A stretch of DNA of 64,000 nucleotides from Yoonia sediminilitoris (GTDB taxonomy: Bacteria > Pseudomonadota > Alphaproteobacteria > Rhodobacterales > Rhodobacteraceae), in the NCBI RefSeq assembly GCF_003058085.1, contig NZ_QBUD01000001.1, positions 310,001-374,000 on the forward strand. The letters run 5' to 3'. Below the pieces are notes generated by a model, which ran no database searches, was not told the origin of the DNA, and saw only the letters and a list, made by a program, of their open reading frames with translations. Every line of letters starts with the position of its first letter. Positions within the stretch are counted from its first letter, which is position 1. Made by a program: the position numbers and the translations under genes. This document shows, one piece after another, positions 8,605 through 16,863 of this stretch.

Positions 8605-8909
8605 CCTGCTGCTCCTTCATTGGCGACCAAGCCGCCCAGACCCAGGGTGGTCAGACTTGTGATGCAGCCGGGGCTGAGGTCACGCAAAGAAAAGTCAACG
8701 TCTTCTCCCGCCCACTCACCAGCGGCAAAGTGAATCATCTGAGCGGCAAGCCCTGAAATCCGGGTCACGGCAGTGCAATTGAGCGCCACCGGTGTGCCTT
8801 GCTGCTTGATCAAAAAGGAATGAAGCTCCTGACAGTCTTCAAGTTTCATCACTTCGGGTAAATCGTATGTCGCACATTCGCTTGTCATAATGTTCTGCAT
8901 TCCATCCAT
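8601..8909 (-). CDS. cheS: STAS-domain protein, CheS-like, first gene of the chemotaxis operon
   Basis: This is a small STAS (MlaB/anti-anti-sigma type) protein of at most 102 residues. It contains the typical strand-helix pattern, with ALNCTAVTRISGLAAQMIHFA around residues 42-62, where SpoIIAA-like proteins have their conserved strand and phospho-site loop. In Sinorhizobium meliloti a STAS protein, CheS, binds CheA and speeds CheY1 dephosphorylation. The identical position in front of cheY1-cheA supports the same identity. Three ATG codons (8909, 8900, 8888) are possible starts, and none has a strong ribosome site, so the N-terminus is uncertain. Confidence 0.75.
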   Translation of the reverse strand: MDGMQNIMTSECATYDLPEVMKLEDCQELHSFLIKQQGTPVALNCTAVTRISGLAAQMIHFAAGEWAGEDVDFSLRDLSPGCITSLTTLGLGGLVANEGAAG

Positions 8910-9345
8910 TGCAATCGGGACCGCAGCGAGCGGCGGGCGTGTGTGTTATTGCGCCGTGGCCATTAATTTGAAGTAAAGAAACCCCAGTTCCTTATCTGCC
9001 CATGGCCAAGCCCGGAACACAGGCGAGGCGGGCAACCAACCCACCCTACTTTGGCATCGAAAGTCCCGTCGGCCCGCGCCCTGTCAGCAAGGGTAAAGGC
9101 TTATAAGGCTGTGAAGTCATTGATATCTCTCTTGCGGCCCGAGGATATGAAGATTGCACTTGGGCCCTGGTGCCCATGATCGCAGAGTTTTAAGAAAATT
9201 GGCTACACTGGCAAAAATGTCCTGACGCTGGCGGCAAGGACGCAATAAAGGGCATGGCATGGGCGCGGCGCGCGCCTGCAAATTATCCGTTTTACTGCGC
9301 GGGTGCGTCAAATCCCTTTCTTTTTGTGCGGGCGCAGCCTAGGCT
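8910..9345. other. divergent intergenic region between cheS and phaR
   Basis: This stretch of about 440 bases separates the minus-strand che operon from plus-strand phaR. I see no convincing gene in it; the short minus-strand frame at 9117-9311 has no ribosome site or recognisable motif. It must hold the promoters of both units. Confidence 0.5.
8963..8977 (-). promoter_or_regulatory. possible CtrA-type box upstream of the che operon
   Basis: On the minus strand the bases read TTTA-N7-TTAA, a near match to the CtrA recognition half-sites TTAA-N7-TTAA, about 55 bases upstream of cheS. CtrA controls motility and chemotaxis genes in Rhodobacterales. One half-site is imperfect, so this is a tentative call. 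Confidence 0.3.
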
Positions 9346-9364
9346 TTGCTGCATTGCAACATGC
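9346..9364. promoter_or_regulatory. TGC-rich palindromic site, candidate PhaR operator
   Basis: TTGCTGCATTGCAACATGC lies just upstream of the phaR start. PhaR of Paracoccus denitrificans is known to bind TGC-rich sequences and to repress its own gene. The overlap with the 5' leader fits autoregulation. The proposed binding is inference from motif similarity. Confidence 0.4.
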
Positions 9365-9381
9365 CTTGGGAGGGACCGCGC

Positions 9382-9918
9382 GTGCCTGAAACGAATAAGC
9401 CGCTTCTGATCAAGAGATATGCGAGCAGACGGCTCTATAACACTGAAACAAGTGACTATGTCACGCTTGAGGACATCGCCACATTCATCCGCGAAGGGCG
9501 CGAAGTCCAGATTGTCGACCTCAAGTCCGGCGACGATCTGACACGGCAATACCTGTTGCAGATAATCGCAGAGCACGAAAGCAAAGGTGAAAATGTATTG
9601 CCTGTTGATGTCTTGACGGATCTGGTGCGGAGTTACTCGACCCAGGCGGTCTCGATTGTGCCGCAGTTCCTGCAGGCAAGTTTCGAGATGCTGCGCGAGG
9701 GGCAATCCAAAGCGATGGGCAATCTGGGCAAAGCCAACCCGATGTCGGCTATGCCCGGCTTTGAGGCGATGCGCGCGCAGCAAGAAGCTTTCTTCAAGGC
9801 TATGACCGGAGGCATCATGCCGGGAACGAGCGCGCCTGAAAAAGAGGCCGACGACCTTGGCGACATCAAGGAACAGCTTGCCGCATTGCAGGAGAAACTA
9901 TCGAAGATGGGCAAATAG
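9382..9918 (+). CDS. phaR: polyhydroxyalkanoate synthesis regulator PhaR
   Basis: PhaR is a DNA-binding protein that senses PHA granules and represses phasin genes and its own gene. The N-terminal DNA-binding domain is unmistakable: IKRYASRRLYNTETSDYVTLEDIA. A PHB-binding region around residues 70-130 and a C-terminal coiled-coil segment (IKEQLAALQEKLSKM) follow. I chose the GTG at 9382 because GGGAGGG lies 8 bases before it; the upstream in-frame ATG at 9346 lies within the TGC-rich site. The phaC, phaP and phaZ genes that often accompany phaR in this order are not in the window. Confidence 0.9.
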   Translation: MPETNKPLLIKRYASRRLYNTETSDYVTLEDIATFIREGREVQIVDLKSGDDLTRQYLLQIIAEHESKGENVLPVDVLTDLVRSYSTQAVSIVPQFLQASFEMLREGQSKAMGNLGKANPMSAMPGFEAMRAQQEAFFKAMTGGIMPGTSAPEKEADDLGDIKEQLAALQEKLSKMGK

Positions 9919-9924
9919 ATCCTG

Positions 9925-10869
9925 ATGGCGGAGTCCTCGTTCGACAGCGCCGCCTATGGTGGTCAAGGTTGGTCGCCACGCACCGATGATCATGCGCAAG
10001 AGATGGGTCCGCTTTGGCAGGGCGGCATAGATAGCGAGTGGCGAAGCCTCAAGTCCGTACTGGTGCGTAGACCCGGCCCCGAAATCATCGTGTCGGATCA
10101 CGACGCCGCGCAACAGCTGGCCCCATTGGATTTGGGTCGTGCGCAGGCCGAACATGATCAGATGGTTGCGGCATATACGAATGCCGGGGTCACTGTGCTG
10201 ACTGTCCCCGATGTGCCCGATCCGGCGCCCAACCGCATGTTTTGTGCTGATCTGTTTGTCATGACGCCGCAAGGGGCGATCCTCGGGCGGCCTGCCTCGA
10301 CTGTGCGCGCGGGCGAAGAAATCGCGGTGGCTCAGGCGCTCGCTATGGCCAATGTCCCGATCTTGCGCACATTGACAGGAAAAGCTGCGTTTGAAGGGGC
10401 CGATCTGATTTGGTTAGACACGCGATCTGCCCTGATCGGCCGTGGCTTGCGCACCAATCAGGCTGCGATCAGCCAGATCAATGATTTGTGCCTCGATTTG
10501 GGGATTGAGGTCACAGCAGTCGATATGCCGTTTGGCACTATGCATCTGATGGGGATGTTACGCATTGCCAGCCGGGACCTTGCGATCGCTTGGCCACGTC
10601 GGACCCCGCATGCAGCTGTGACGGCGTTGCGTGATCGGGGCTATGATGTTGTTTTCCTGCCTGATGAGGACGAAGCCCAAGCCAACCGAGCCATGAATTT
10701 TGTCACATTAAGTCCTGGCAAGATCCTGATGCCAGCGGGCAATGATCTGATCAGCGCATGGTATCAAGACCTTGGTATTGAAGTCATCGAGACACCCACC
10801 TTTGAGTTACGCAAGGCCGCGGGGGCAGTGGGTTGTCTGACCGGGGTCGTGCAGCGCGCGATGGGCTGA
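9925..10869 (+). CDS. guanidino-group-modifying hydrolase (dimethylargininase / amidinotransferase family)
   Basis: This is a 314-residue member of the pentein-fold amidinotransferase superfamily, which hydrolyses or transfers guanidino groups (arginine deiminase, dimethylarginine dimethylaminohydrolase). Recognisable points are an N-terminal LKSVLVRRPG strand, NRMFCADLFVMTPQGAILGR, the acidic motif FEGADLIWLD, the His in GTMHLMGML and the nucleophilic Cys in AVGCLTGVVQ near the C-terminus. It starts 6 bases after phaR, so the two may be cotranscribed. The exact substrate is not known; dimethylarginine, arginine or another guanidine are all possible. Confidence 0.78.
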   Translation: MAESSFDSAAYGGQGWSPRTDDHAQEMGPLWQGGIDSEWRSLKSVLVRRPGPEIIVSDHDAAQQLAPLDLGRAQAEHDQMVAAYTNAGVTVLTVPDVPDPAPNRMFCADLFVMTPQGAILGRPASTVRAGEEIAVAQALAMANVPILRTLTGKAAFEGADLIWLDTRSALIGRGLRTNQAAISQINDLCLDLGIEVTAVDMPFGTMHLMGMLRIASRDLAIAWPRRTPHAAVTALRDRGYDVVFLPDEDEAQANRAMNFVTLSPGKILMPAGNDLISAWYQDLGIEVIETPTFELRKAAGAVGCLTGVVQRAMG

Positions 10870-10893
10870 TCATTGGTGTGTTCTTGAAACGCG

Positions 10894-11826
10894 TCAGTAG
10901 CAGCGCTTCAGAATGATCGCTGAAGGGATCATTGCGACAGCCATCACCAAAACGCCGCCTATCAGGTCTGCTATATGGTGCGCGCCATGGACCAGAATTG
11001 CGGGGATCATGATGATATTGATGATCAGAAATGGCCAGAACAGCTTTGTGCCACGCGCAAAACAGACAGCAAGCGCGCACATCACCATATGATAGGATGG
11101 AAACGCGACAGCGCCCTTGATCTTATCCATCTCAACCACGGGCAAGCCATTCTGGGCCATGTCCAGAAGGATCGCGCCATAGGCGCTGTTGGTGACAAGA
11201 TCAGCGGCCATCGCGACATCGACCGGGATCGGCAGGTAGGTTGACTGGCTGATATTGGGGTAGGCTTGCCACATCACATAGACCAGCACCAACGACAGCC
11301 CGTTGGTATACATCATCATATCCAGTTGCCGATTGCGGCCCATATAGGCCAGCAGGCAGATCAGCATCATGATCTGGATAAATGACGACAGATAGACGTA
11401 ACGCAGGAATGTCCCCAGGTAGGGGACGTTGGCCACCCAGTTAACAGCTGTTGGCCAGTCATAACCAAACCAATGATCCATGGCCAAAAGGGCTTCGGTC
11501 AACACAGGTGTCGGGCGCGGCATTTGCTGGTGAAACAAGATGCCCAACATAATCCCCAGCAAAGACGCCAGTGACACCGTCAGCATGGCCTTGCCGATCC
11601 AGGCTGCATAGGGGTAGGCCCGGCGGTAATAACCGGCGAGCGCAATCAACCCGACCGCCCCCGACAGACCCAATCCGAAAGAGCCCCAACCGATCTTTTG
11701 CGGGCCGGTGGCATCGACCAAGACATTCACACTAACCGCAATCAGAATAATTGCCATGAAGGTCAGCTCTGCTTTGTGGAAGTAGCTGGCGCGGGTTCCA
11801 CTGCGGGCAAGGGAGATGGACGTCAT
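10894..11826 (-). CDS. PAP2-family integral membrane protein (inositolphosphotransferase-like)
   Basis: This 310-residue polytopic membrane protein has about six to seven hydrophobic helices. Near the C-terminus it shows the PAP2-type motifs GAVAFPSYHMVMC (His motif 2) and HGAHHIADLIGG (motif 3, with the His that completes the active site). The family includes lipid phosphate phosphatases and the AUR1-like inositol phosphorylceramide synthases, and the long N-terminal membrane part fits the latter subgroup. It probably acts on a lipid head group at the inner membrane. The substrate is unknown. A GGAAAG ribosome site precedes the ATG at 11826. Confidence 0.72.
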   Translation of the reverse strand: MTSISLARSGTRASYFHKAELTFMAIILIAVSVNVLVDATGPQKIGWGSFGLGLSGAVGLIALAGYYRRAYPYAAWIGKAMLTVSLASLLGIMLGILFHQQMPRPTPVLTEALLAMDHWFGYDWPTAVNWVANVPYLGTFLRYVYLSSFIQIMMLICLLAYMGRNRQLDMMMYTNGLSLVLVYVMWQAYPNISQSTYLPIPVDVAMAADLVTNSAYGAILLDMAQNGLPVVEMDKIKGAVAFPSYHMVMCALAVCFARGTKLFWPFLIINIIMIPAILVHGAHHIADLIGGVLVMAVAMIPSAIILKRCY

Positions 11827-11913
11827 GCAGGCTTTCCTGTCGGTTTCCGCTTCAATCGTGCAAATATTCGTCCATTGTGTCCAGAGTGCGGCGCTATCTG
11901 GCCGTTTCAGGGG

Positions 11914-13218
11914 TTACAGACCGATACGATCGCGCAGCGCGTACCAGGTCATTGCCAAGGTCAGCAGGGGCGCGCGGAATGCGGCACCGCCGGGGAAGTT
12001 GGGCACTTTCAGTGTGCCAAGCGTGTCAAACCTGTCTGCCTGTCCGCGCACGGCTTCGGCCATCACCTTACCGGCCAGACCGGACAGTGCGACGCCGTGC
12101 CCCGAAAAGCCACCGGCCGAGATGACGTTCGGTGCGATCCGCTGCACGGCAGGCAGGCGCGGCATCGTAATTCCCAACGTGCCGCCCCAGACATGGTCTA
12201 TCTTCACGCCCGCAAGTTGCGGGAAAAGTGTCACCATCCGGTGAACAAGGGCGGTTTGAATGTCACCGGGGTAGCCGATGGAATAGCTTTCGCGCCCCCC
12301 GAAGAGGAATCGTTTGTCTTCGGACATGCGGTAATAGTTGACCACAAACTTGCTGTCAGCGACGGCGATATCGCGGGCCAGCACCTCTGCTGCGCGGTCG
12401 CCCAAGGGTTCGGTCGCACAGATGAAACTGTTGATCGGCATCACTCTGGCTGCAATTTTGCGTTCGATATTCGGCAAATATCCGTTGCCTGCGATCACTA
12501 CATGGTTGGCCCTGACCTGGCCCGCGCCGGTGCGCACGTGGGCAGGGTCGCCGTGGGCGATGTGGTGGACCTCGCTGCCCTCAAAGATGCGGGCACCGGC
12601 TGCCTCTGCCGCGCGCGCAAGGCCAAAGACATAGCGCAGCGGGTGGATGTGACCTGCGCCCATATCAAGCTCACCCCCTTGATAAAGCGGGGTTTTTACG
12701 ATGGCACGCATGGCGTCAGGACTGAGCGTCTCGATCTGGTCATAGCCGTAGGTGTCGGCCAGATGGGCCGCGTCGCGGGCGTGGCTGTCAGCCTCACTGC
12801 GGGTGTAAAAACCGTGCGCGACCCCGGGGGTAAAGCGCGCGTCGGGTGCGAGCGTCTGGCAGTTTTCGCGGATGTCGGCCTTGGCCTCTTCGGCCAGTTC
12901 CCATAGCAGGCGGGCGTTGCCCGTGCCGCAGCGTTTTTCCAGATCGCGCTGGGACATGTTGTAGCCAGAGCCGACCTGTCCGCCATTGCGCCCCGACGCG
13001 CCAAAGCCCACGCGGTGCGCATCCAGCACGACCACATCCAGCCCCGCACGGGCCAGATGCAGCGCGGCAGAAAGACCGGTGAAGCCTGCGCCGATGACAC
13101 AGACATCGGCTTGCGCATCGCCGCGCAATGCGGGGCGGGCAGGGGGAATATCGGTCGAGGCGGCGTACCAGCTTGGCGGGTACTGGCCTTTGGTGTCGTT
13201 GCGGTAGAGCGGGTTCAT
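11914..13218 (-). CDS. FAD-dependent amine oxidoreductase (DAO family, gamma-glutamylputrescine oxidase-like)
   Basis: This 434-residue flavoenzyme has a leading SWYAAS segment, typical of the PuuB/OrdL subgroup, and the FAD-binding fingerprint DVCVIGAGFTGLSAALHLARAG at about residues 38-60. GFGASGRNGGQVGSGYN, where the family contacts flavin, follows. The C-terminal half ends with the second flavin loop SAGGFSGHGVALSGLAGK. It oxidises an amine or N-glutamylated amine with oxygen. The substrate cannot be set by sequence alone. It is monocistronic as far as visible, with the repeat-rich islet behind its start. Confidence 0.85.
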   Translation of the reverse strand: MNPLYRNDTKGQYPPSWYAASTDIPPARPALRGDAQADVCVIGAGFTGLSAALHLARAGLDVVVLDAHRVGFGASGRNGGQVGSGYNMSQRDLEKRCGTGNARLLWELAEEAKADIRENCQTLAPDARFTPGVAHGFYTRSEADSHARDAAHLADTYGYDQIETLSPDAMRAIVKTPLYQGGELDMGAGHIHPLRYVFGLARAAEAAGARIFEGSEVHHIAHGDPAHVRTGAGQVRANHVVIAGNGYLPNIERKIAARVMPINSFICATEPLGDRAAEVLARDIAVADSKFVVNYYRMSEDKRFLFGGRESYSIGYPGDIQTALVHRMVTLFPQLAGVKIDHVWGGTLGITMPRLPAVQRIAPNVISAGGFSGHGVALSGLAGKVMAEAVRGQADRFDTLGTLKVPNFPGGAAFRAPLLTLAMTWYALRDRIGL

Positions 13219-13390
13219 CTGGGGTCCGATGTCGGTGGGGATGCGCGGGAGTATGCGCGGATACCGCAGCGGGGAGAAGCCCGCAATGGTGCGTCAAGAC
13301 GGCGTACGTATGGTGTCAATACAACGTACATACGGTTTGTGTTGATGGGTTTGATGGTTTGGGGCGGGGTTTTCACGGTTTGAGTGATCG

Positions 13391-13518
13391 TGCGGCCCTT
13401 GATGCCGATGCCCCGCCCGGCATCGCCGGGCAGCGCCCGGACCGGGGCTTCGCCCGTTGATCGCTCAAACGATCCACTGGATCGTTTGCAAGACGCTCTC
13501 AACCCTCCCCTATGGAGA
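13391..13518. repeat. structured intergenic repeat, copy 1
   Basis: A GC-rich block (from CCTTGATGCC, core CCCGCCCGGCATCGCCGGGC) is followed by a hairpin with a perfect 9-bp stem, AAACGATCC/GGATCGTTT, at 13467-13487, then CCCTCCCC. A second copy starts about 165 bases further right. The leading 56 bases (13401-13456) differ from copy 2 at only five positions, and the hairpin stem differs by compensatory changes. Confidence 0.75.
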
Positions 13519-13554
13519 AGAAAAGCTAAATTCTTGCTTGGTTAGATGTTTACT

Positions 13555-13684
13555 GCACGCGCCTTGATGCCAAAGTCCCGCCCGGCATCGCCGGGCAGCG
13601 CCCGGTCCGGGGCTCCGCCCGTTTGAACCTGAAATGGTCCACCGGACCATTTCCGAGACGGTTCAAACCCTCCCCCCTGGAGGG
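13555..13684. repeat. structured intergenic repeat, copy 2
   Basis: This is the same element as at 13391-13518. The hairpin is AAATGGTCC/GGACCATTT (13632-13652), enclosed by a second perfect 9-bp stem, GTTTGAACC (13621-13629) with GGTTCAAAC (13660-13668). It ends in CCCTCCCC. A short related fragment (CGCCCGGCATCGCCGG) appears at 51071-51086. Confidence 0.75.
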
Positions 13685-13895
13685 CGTTTTGCACCCACCC
13701 ACGGTCAGGCGCTGCCCTGTATGGGGATAGGTGGTGATGGAGGGTGCGCATTTATGCGCACCGTTGTGGTAGGCGGTACAGCGGTACGCAGCCAACGCAC
13801 AGCCTATGGTTTGCTTTCGGTAAGATATGAGGCGCAAACCACTTGTATAATTCTGTCGGACAACTGATATTATGACAGTATGTTTGAGGACCAAT
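13685..13895. other. AT-richer leader of the DUF2188/TIR-like pair
   Basis: There is no supported gene here. Base composition drops in G+C from about 13.75 kb onwards, marking the left side of the islet. The stretch presumably contains the promoter for the two genes that follow. Confidence 0.4.
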
Positions 13896-14132
13896 ATGAG
13901 GCAAACCATGGGCGCTAAGGGTCAACACGTAGTACCGAACGGCGGCAAGTGGAGCGTGCGAAAAGCAGGTTCATCTCGTGCATCAGGGGTATATTCAACA
14001 CAAGGCGAAGCAATTTCTGAAGCTAGAAAGATTGCAAAGAACCAAGGCACAGAGTTATATATCCACGGTCGTGATGGGCGTATTCGAGAAAGAGACTCAT
14101 ATGGCAACGACCCAAGAAAGTCGAAAGGCTAA
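13896..14132 (+). CDS. DUF2188 domain protein
   Basis: This is a small basic protein of about 78 residues made of one DUF2188 domain: QHVVPNGGKWSVRKAGSSRAS, then a helix rich in Ala/Glu (EAISEARKIAKNQGTELYIH), then the highly conserved tail GRDGRIRERDSYGNDP. I chose ATG 13896, preceded by GAGG at a 6-base spacing; ATG 13908 is an equally reasonable start. The function of the domain is not known. The stop is directly followed by the TTG start of the next gene, so the two form a unit. Its codon and base use are more AT-rich than the neighbourhood, suggesting transfer. Confidence 0.75.
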   Translation: MRQTMGAKGQHVVPNGGKWSVRKAGSSRASGVYSTQGEAISEARKIAKNQGTELYIHGRDGRIRERDSYGNDPRKSKG

Positions 14133-14765
14133 TTGTTGCCGGATTATAATTTTGAGAAATGTGTATTTGTAAATTGCCCTTTTGACGAAGAATACGAGCC
14201 TCTCCTGCAGGCAATCTTATTTTGTATTGTCGACTTGGGATTTACTCCGCGTCTGGCAAGTGAAAATCAAGATTCTGGTGATGTCCGTCTTGTGAAGATT
14301 CGAGAATTAATCGAGGCTTCAAAATTTTCCATCCATGATCTTAGTCGATGTCAGGCACGAAAGGTAGGCGAGCATTTTAGGCTTAATATGCCGTTTGAGC
14401 TCGGTATAGACTATGGTTGCCGTCAATATTTTGGAGACGGACGAGAAGCAAAGCGCTTCTTGATTTTAGAAGAACAACGCTATCGTTATCAGGCTGCTCT
14501 TTCTGATATTTCTGGAAGCGATATTCAAGCACATAAAGGAGACTATCAGTTAGCAGTGAAGAAAGTCAGAAACTGGTTAGTCAATGTCGCAGGGGCCGAT
14601 GGAGTCGGACCTACAGCAATTTTTCGAAACTACACCGATTTTCAGGAATGGTATTGGGAAAAGATGCGTGCTGCGGGTGCCTCTGAAGATGACATTCGAG
14701 AATATCCAACCAGTGAAGTTCTCGATGCGATGCACGAGTGGGTTGCAAATGGCAGGCCAATCTAA
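14133..14765 (+). CDS. TIR / nucleoside-deoxyribosyltransferase-like protein of unknown function
   Basis: This is a 210-residue protein with a TTG start immediately after the DUF2188 stop and AAAGG upstream. The N-terminal 95 residues show a Rossmann-like pattern seen in TIR and deoxyribosyltransferase folds: strand FVNCPFDEEY, helix, IRELIEASKFSIHDLS (Asp69, Ser71), then RLNMPFELGIDYG, with Glu89 where the NAD-cleaving or sugar-transferring members carry their glutamate. A second conserved part, RYRYQAALSDISGSDIQAHKGD, lies near 118-140. The family is widespread but I know no established function; nucleotide binding or hydrolysis is inference. Its stop overlaps the convergent parE stop. Markedly AT-rich. 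Confidence 0.7.
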   Translation: MLPDYNFEKCVFVNCPFDEEYEPLLQAILFCIVDLGFTPRLASENQDSGDVRLVKIRELIEASKFSIHDLSRCQARKVGEHFRLNMPFELGIDYGCRQYFGDGREAKRFLILEEQRYRYQAALSDISGSDIQAHKGDYQLAVKKVRNWLVNVAGADGVGPTAIFRNYTDFQEWYWEKMRAAGASEDDIREYPTSEVLDAMHEWVANGRPI

Positions 14766-16723
14766 ACATCCAACTCCTCCACGAACCGCGCGTTTTCCTG
14801 AATGTACTGAAACCGCAGTTCGGGCTTTTTGCCCATCAGGCGCTCGACAAGGTCCGCCGTGTCGCCGGGTTCGTCATCTGTCACCGTGACGCGGATCAGT
14901 TTGCGGGTGGTGGGGTCCATGGTGGTTTCTTTCAAATCCTTTGCGTCCATTTCGCCCAGACCCTTGAACCGCTGCACGTCGATTTTGCCCTTGCCGCCCA
15001 GACCCTTGGCCATCACCGCGTCTTTTTCAGCGTCATCGGCCACATAGACCCGCCGCGCCCCCTGCGTCAGCCGGTAAAGCGGCGGGCAGGCAAGGTAGAG
15101 GTGCCCTTGGTCGATCAGCGGACGCATTTGCGTGAAGAAGAATGTCATCAGCAGCGACGCGATATGCGCGCCGTCCACGTCCGCATCGGTCATGATGATG
15201 ATCTTGTCATAGCGCAGGTCATCGACATTGAACTTGGTGCCCATGCCAACGCCCAAGGCTTCGCACAGATCGTTGATTTCCGCGTTCGACGACAGTTTGT
15301 TCGACGCCGCCCCTAACACGTTGAGGATTTTACCCTTGAGCGGCAGCAGCGCCTGCGTCTTGCGGTCGCGCGCGCCCTTGCCGGACCCGCCGGCCGAGTC
15401 GCCCTCGACGATGAAGAGTTCGGTGCCCACACGGTCCTTGGACGTGCAATCAGTCAATTTGCCGGGCAACCGCAGTTTCTTGGTGGCGGATTTGCGGGCG
15501 GTTTCCTTTTCCTGACGGCGGCGCAGGCGTTCTTCGGCCCGCAGTACAAGGAAATCAAGGATCGCCCCTGCGGATTTCGTATCGGCCGCCAGCCAGTTGT
15601 CGAAGTGGTCGCGCACGGCGTTTTCGACCATGCGCTGGGCCTCGGTGGTGGCCAGACGGTCTTTGGTTTGGCCCACGAATTCCGGTTCGCGGATAAAGCA
15701 GGACACCAGCGCGCCGGCCCCTGTGGTCAGGTCTTCGCGGGTGATGGTGCCCGCCTTTTTGTTCGACACCAATTCGCCGTAGGCCTTGATCCCCTTGAGG
15801 ATGGCGGCCCAGAAGCCGGCTTCGTGTGTGCCCCCTTCCGGCGTGGGCACGGTGTTGCAGTAGGACTGGATGAAACCGTCGCGGGCCGGGGTCCAGTTGA
15901 TCGCCCATTCGACCTTGCCCGGCACGTTGAATTTGTCCTGAAAGCTGACCGTGCCTGCAAAGGGTTTGTCGGCGTAGGTGGTGGCGCTGCCCAGCGTTTC
16001 GCTGAGGTAATCGGCCAGTCCGCCGGGGAATTTGAAGGTGGCTTCAAGCGGTGTTTCCCCGTCGTTGATGCCGGTTTTCCAGCGGATTTCGACGCCGGAA
16101 AAGAGGTAGGCCTTGGACCGCGCCATCTTGAAGAGCGTGCGCGGTTTGAGGGTCAGCCCGCCAAAGATTTCCGCGTCGGGATGGAAGGTCACGGCGGTGC
16201 CGCGCCGGTTGGGGGCGGCCCCGATTTTGGCCAGCGGCGCCTGCGGGATGCCCCGCGAGAATTCCATCATGTAAAGTTCTTTGTTCTTGGCGACTTCGAC
16301 CCGCAGATGATCGGACAGCGCGTTCACCACCGACGATCCGACTCCGTGTAGCCCCCCCGACGTCTGGTAGCTGTCGCCAGAGAATTTGCCGCCTGCGTTC
16401 AGCGTGCAAAAGATGATTTCGAGTGCGGATTTGTCGGGCTGTTTGGGGTGCGGGTCAATCGGGATGCCGCGCCCGTTGTCGCGGACTGTGACGTGCCCGT
16501 TTTCGTGCAGTTCAACCTCGATCCATGTGGCGTGGCCCGCGACCGCTTCGTCCATGGAGTTGTCGATGATCTCGGCGACCATGTGGTGCAGGGCGCGTTC
16601 GTCCTTGCCGCCGATATACATGCCGGGACGTAGGCGCACGTGCTCCATATCTTCAAGAACCTCGATCGAGGCGGCGTTGTATTCGTTGGGGGAGGACGCC
16701 CCGGAGAGGAGATCATCGGCCAT
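14762..16723 (-). CDS. parE: DNA topoisomerase IV subunit B
   Basis: ParE is the ATPase subunit of topoisomerase IV, which decatenates daughter chromosomes with ParC. The 653-residue protein contains the GHKL ATPase elements RLRPGMYIGG, EIIDNSMDEAVAG, DNGRGIP and GGLHGVGSSVVNALS, then the transducer domain. The Toprim domain has ELFIVEGDSAGGS and DADVDGAHI, and a C-terminal ARFVEELDV follows. The length and lack of the GyrB insert fit ParE rather than GyrB. The 3' end overlaps the last bases of the convergent TIR-like gene. A GC-rich inverted repeat lies behind its start. Confidence 0.93.
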   Translation of the reverse strand: MADDLLSGASSPNEYNAASIEVLEDMEHVRLRPGMYIGGKDERALHHMVAEIIDNSMDEAVAGHATWIEVELHENGHVTVRDNGRGIPIDPHPKQPDKSALEIIFCTLNAGGKFSGDSYQTSGGLHGVGSSVVNALSDHLRVEVAKNKELYMMEFSRGIPQAPLAKIGAAPNRRGTAVTFHPDAEIFGGLTLKPRTLFKMARSKAYLFSGVEIRWKTGINDGETPLEATFKFPGGLADYLSETLGSATTYADKPFAGTVSFQDKFNVPGKVEWAINWTPARDGFIQSYCNTVPTPEGGTHEAGFWAAILKGIKAYGELVSNKKAGTITREDLTTGAGALVSCFIREPEFVGQTKDRLATTEAQRMVENAVRDHFDNWLAADTKSAGAILDFLVLRAEERLRRRQEKETARKSATKKLRLPGKLTDCTSKDRVGTELFIVEGDSAGGSGKGARDRKTQALLPLKGKILNVLGAASNKLSSNAEINDLCEALGVGMGTKFNVDDLRYDKIIIMTDADVDGAHIASLLMTFFFTQMRPLIDQGHLYLACPPLYRLTQGARRVYVADDAEKDAVMAKGLGGKGKIDVQRFKGLGEMDAKDLKETTMDPTTRKLIRVTVTDDEPGDTADLVERLMGKKPELRFQYIQENARFVEELDV

Positions 16724-16863
16724 AGTCTACTGCTCATTGTTATGGTTTGGGCCATAATGGCAGGCAGGTGGGGTGGGGGCAATCGTGGATTGGGGTTAAT
16801 GGCTGATTGAGGCGCAGGATATATGGGACAGGGGATAGTCTGGTGCGCCGCGCCCTGGCGAAC

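Noticed and set aside
11698..12906. Long plus-strand open frame of about 400 codons opposite the amine oxidase and PAP2 genes
   Set aside because: No domain or ribosome site; its length follows from the codon bias of the two real genes on the other strand.
13219..14765. CRISPR array or integrated phage in the repeat-rich islet
   Set aside because: Only two repeat copies with no regular spacers, and no integrase, transposase or phage structural gene.
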